Origin: Planctomycetota bacterium
GTDB taxonomy: Bacteria; Planctomycetota; SBBH01; JAHFOU01
Direction of reading: 5' to 3'
NCBI GenBank assembly: GCA_023261525.1
Contig: JAHFOU010000105.1
Location: forward strand, 1-7,465
DNA: 7,465 bases
The position numbers and the translations under genes are program-made. Below are positions 5,528 through 7,465 of this stretch, piece after piece; positions within the stretch are counted from its first letter, which is position 1, and each line of letters begins with the position of its first letter. The notes under the pieces were generated by a model, which had not been told where the DNA came from, did not search any database, and saw nothing but the letters and a program-made list of their open reading frames with translations.

Positions 5528-6672
5528 CGGCGGGAGTATAGCCTCTGGTAGGCCTCCTCGTGCTCGCGGGCCATGAGGGCCGCCCCGTACCGGTCGCGCA
5601 CCCTCCGGGCCGCCGCCTCGCCCAGGCGGACGCGGAGCGCCGGATCCCCAGCCAGGCGCAGGATGGCCTCGGACAGGGCCAGGGGGTCCTGGGGCGGCAC
5701 CAGCAGGCCGTTCTCGCCGTCCTGGATGATCTCCGCGATCCCGTCGACGGCCGTCCCGACCACCGCGCGGCCCAGGCCCATCGATTCCATCAGCGAGCGC
5801 GGAAGGCCCTCGAAACGGGAGGGACAGACCACGATGTCGCAGGCCTTCATGAGCGGCCGGGCATCCTCCAGGAACCCGATCGCCCGCCAGGAGTCCACCG
5901 TGAACAGCCCCCGCCCCAGCATGCGGTCGGCCGCCTCGATGGCCCCCGCGTCGGCCCCCACCAGGGTGAAGGAGGCGTCCACCCCGGCGCGGAGCACCCG
6001 GGCGGCCGCGTCGATGAACTCCGGGATGCCCTTCTTCTGGATCGCCGCGCCCCTCACCCGGGCGAAGAGGCCCACCCGGCAGGCCTGTGCGGGCACCTTG
6101 CCGGACGCCAGGAGCTCCCGGGCGGGGCTGACCCCCTCCAGGCGCCCCAGGTCCTGGCCGTTCGTGATCGCCACGACCCTGGCGGGATCCAGGCCGGCCT
6201 CCTCGACGGCATCCCGGGCCGTGGCCCTCGAGTTCGCCAGGACCAGGTCGGCCCGGCGCAGCATCCGGCAGTAGAGCCTGCCTTTCAGGGTGCGGACCCG
6301 GATGCCCTCCTGGTCCATGTTCAGGCGGTCGTGCAGGGTGGTCACCCAGGTCATGCCGTGCGTCAGTTCCTTCAGGAGGAAGGCCAGGCCGTCCTCCCAG
6401 CGGTTGTGGGTGTGGAGGATGTCGGCCCCGGTGGACTGTAGCAGGTGCTTCAGCCTCCATCCCGCCGCCAGGTCCGTCGCGCGGCGGATGCTCAGGGGAT
6501 AAACGCCCAGGCCCAGGGCCCGGGTCTTGGCGAAGAGGGACGAGGCCTCCGGCGCGGCGAGCAGGGTCTCCACCTTCGCGCGGTCCTGGTGGGAGAACAG
6601 GGTCCTCAGGTGCTCCTCGTTGCCCCCATAGACCCCGGCGGCGGAGACGTGGAGGACCCGGATCGGGGGCAT
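5524..6672 (-). CDS. GT4-type glycosyltransferase (GT-B fold)
   Basis: The 382 residues form the usual two-domain GT-B retaining transferase, which uses a nucleotide-sugar donor to extend a glycan or glycolipid at the cytoplasmic side. N-terminal acceptor domain: IRVLHVSAAGVYGGNEEHL (4-22), with the Gly-Gly loop typical of GT4 enzymes, then DILHTHNRWED (84-94). The hinge region carries DLVLANSRATARDAV (142-156) and VVAITNGQDL (166-175). C-terminal donor domain: VGLFARVRGAAIQKKG (200-215), TLVGADAG (236-243), and the EX7E pair Glu288/Glu296 in RFEGLPRSLMESMG, followed by DGENGLLVPPQDPLAL (318-333). No membrane segment or signal peptide is seen. Substrate is unknown. The ATG at 6672 follows the kinase TGA by one base (TGAGATG), and the TGA overlaps the ileS ATG (ATGA), so it is the middle gene of a tightly packed set. 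The last codons double as the ileS -10 region. Confidence 0.9.
   Translation of the reverse strand: MPPIRVLHVSAAGVYGGNEEHLRTLFSHQDRAKVETLLAAPEASSLFAKTRALGLGVYPLSIRRATDLAAGWRLKHLLQSTGADILHTHNRWEDGLAFLLKELTHGMTWVTTLHDRLNMDQEGIRVRTLKGRLYCRMLRRADLVLANSRATARDAVEEAGLDPARVVAITNGQDLGRLEGVSPARELLASGKVPAQACRVGLFARVRGAAIQKKGIPEFIDAAARVLRAGVDASFTLVGADAGAIEAADRMLGRGLFTVDSWRAIGFLEDARPLMKACDIVVCPSRFEGLPRSLMESMGLGRAVVGTAVDGIAEIIQDGENGLLVPPQDPLALSEAILRLAGDPALRVRLGEAAARRVRDRYGAALMAREHEEAYQRLYSRR
5528..5540 (-). promoter_or_regulatory. Putative internal leaderless promoter of ileS (-10 TATACT)
   Basis: TATACT (5540-5535) followed by CCCGCCG directly abuts the ileS ATG, putting the predicted transcript start at or one base before the A of ATG. 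The string lies inside the last codons of the glycosyltransferase gene (Leu-Tyr-Ser-Arg-Arg-stop). It matches the lipoprotein start signal apart from one extra C there. No -35 hexamer is visible 16-18 bases upstream. Translational coupling through the ATGA overlap is the alternative explanation for how ileS is translated. Confidence 0.45.
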
Positions 6673-6673
6673 C

Positions 6674-7465
6674 TCAGGCGGCCGGCAGGGTGAGGGAGAA
6701 GGTGGTCCCCTTGCCCAGGACGCTGGAGACCGAGATCTCCCCCCCGTGGAGCTCCACCAGCTTCTTCACGATGGCCAGGCCCAGCCCCGTGCCCCGCTCC
6801 CCCGCGGTGGACTTGGTCCTCGTCTGGCTGAACTTCCGAAAGAGCTTGGGCAGATCCTCCGGGGCGATGCCCTGGCCGCTGTCCGCCACCTCCAGACGGA
6901 GGAAACGTCCCTCTCCGCGGAGGGAGAGCGTGACCTTGCCCCCGGGGTGGGTGAACTTGAGGGCGTTGGAGATGAGGTTGTTCAGGATCTCCGAGAGGCG
7001 CTCCCGGTCCACCAGGGCCTGGGGAAGTCCCGGCGCCGCCTCCAGGACCAGGCCGATGCCCTTGCGGTCGGCCAGGACGGCGTTGGCCTCCACGTACGAG
7101 GCGAGGAGGGCCTCCAGGCTCTCCGGCGCGCGCTTCAGCTCCACCTTGCCCGACTCGATCTTGGAGATGTCCAGGAGGTCGTTGATGAGGTGGAGCATGG
7201 AATCGGCGTGCTTCTGGATGACGGCCAGGGCGTTGGCCTGCTTGGGCGCCACGGGGCCCAGGAGCCCGTCGGCCATGGACTCGGCCCAGAGGCGGACCAC
7301 CCCGAGGGGGTTCCTCAGGTCGTGGGCGGCCATGCCGAGGAACTCGTCCTTCAGGGCGTCCAGGGCCACCAGGCGCTCGTTGCGCTCGGCCAACTCGTCC
7401 TGGAGGCGCTTCACGCGCAGGCTGGCGCGCACCTTGGCCAGGAGCTCGGCCTGCTGGAAGGGCTT
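6674..7465 (-). CDS. Receiver-histidine kinase (REC-HisKA-HATPase), N-terminus beyond right edge
   Basis: The frame is open to the window edge, giving 263 residues before TGA. The first visible residues, KPFQQAELLAKVRASL, are the end of a response-regulator receiver domain (the conserved Lys-Pro-Phe and last helix), so the protein is a receiver fused ahead of a kinase and the GTG at 7432 is internal, not the start. A coiled linker (about 17-38) leads to the H-box DEFLGMAAHDLRNPL with phospho-accepting His48. The ATP-binding domain follows: N-box NNLISNALKF (162-171, Asn167), G1 ADSGQGI (194-200), F-box LFRKFSQ (208-214) and G2 GTGLGLAI (225-232). It is cytoplasmic in what can be seen, with no membrane segment. 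The likely role is relaying a phosphate in a multi-step two-component pathway; the signal and partner are unknown. It sits one base upstream of the glycosyltransferase, suggesting co-transcription. Confidence 0.9.
   Translation of the reverse strand, partial: KPFQQAELLAKVRASLRVKRLQDELAERNERLVALDALKDEFLGMAAHDLRNPLGVVRLWAESMADGLLGPVAPKQANALAVIQKHADSMLHLINDLLDISKIESGKVELKRAPESLEALLASYVEANAVLADRKGIGLVLEAAPGLPQALVDRERLSEILNNLISNALKFTHPGGKVTLSLRGEGRFLRLEVADSGQGIAPEDLPKLFRKFSQTRTKSTAGERGTGLGLAIVKKLVELHGGEISVSSVLGKGTTFSLTLPAA

Noticed and set aside
2387..5551. Stop-free frame of about 1050 codons on the plus strand, antisense to all of ileS
   Set aside because: It mirrors ileS codons in GC-rich DNA; the translation is Gly/Leu/Gln/His-rich low-complexity with no domain pattern, while the minus-strand frame is a clear tRNA synthetase.
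5528..5620. T-box riboswitch or long regulatory leader for ileS
   Set aside because: The upstream DNA is glycosyltransferase coding sequence right up to the ATG, with no room for a leader and no T-box or terminator pattern.
2372..6460. ileS frame open about 310 codons upstream of its ATG
   Set aside because: The extension is out-of-frame glycosyltransferase sequence; the IleRS N-terminus starts naturally at the ATG at 5527, which abuts a -10 box.

Overview
The window is a compact, high-GC bacterial segment with six protein-coding genes and almost no non-coding DNA. The only real intergenic gap is the 58 bases at 351-408, and no stretch over 300 bases lacks a gene. No RNA gene, CRISPR array, insertion sequence or attachment site was seen. 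GC-rich codon use, the divergent long-form isoleucyl-tRNA synthetase and leaderless-type gene starts suggest a high-GC Gram-negative-like phylum. Acidobacteriota (Holophagae-like) is my best guess, by inference only; no ribosomal marker is present.

Layout from the left. A lipoprotein gene runs leftward off the edge (350 to 1). It diverges from a WecA/MraY-family polyprenyl-phosphate glycosyl-1-phosphate transferase (409-1518, +) across the 58-base double promoter. The transferase runs tail-to-tail into a leftward four-gene block, read from right to left: a receiver-histidine kinase cut by the right edge (7465-6674), a GT4-type glycosyltransferase (6672-5524), an isoleucyl-tRNA synthetase (5527-2372), and a rhomboid protease with a C-terminal zinc-ribbon-like tail (2336 or 2366 down to 1515). 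The first three are joined by a one-base gap (TGAGATG) and an ATGA overlap. The rhomboid follows ileS by 5 or 35 bases. This is an operon arrangement by spacing.

The two sugar-transfer genes at the ends could serve the same surface-glycan process: the membrane transferase would start a lipid-linked sugar and the GT4 enzyme extend it. They are on opposite strands, so this link is only inference. ileS is a housekeeping gene that appears to carry its own start signal inside the end of the glycosyltransferase gene.

The points most worth a second look are: (i) a near-identical TATACTCCC(C)GCCGATG start signal at two unrelated genes, and a similar -10/ATG geometry at a third; (ii) an Asn where the transferase family normally has its metal-binding Asp; (iii) altered HIGH and KMSKS motifs in the synthetase; (iv) the rhomboid gene, with lower GC, a zinc-ribbon tail and a possible CTG start; (v) convergent stop codons sharing CTAG inside a pair of competing hairpins. 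I did not find evidence of a wholly new defence or mobile system.
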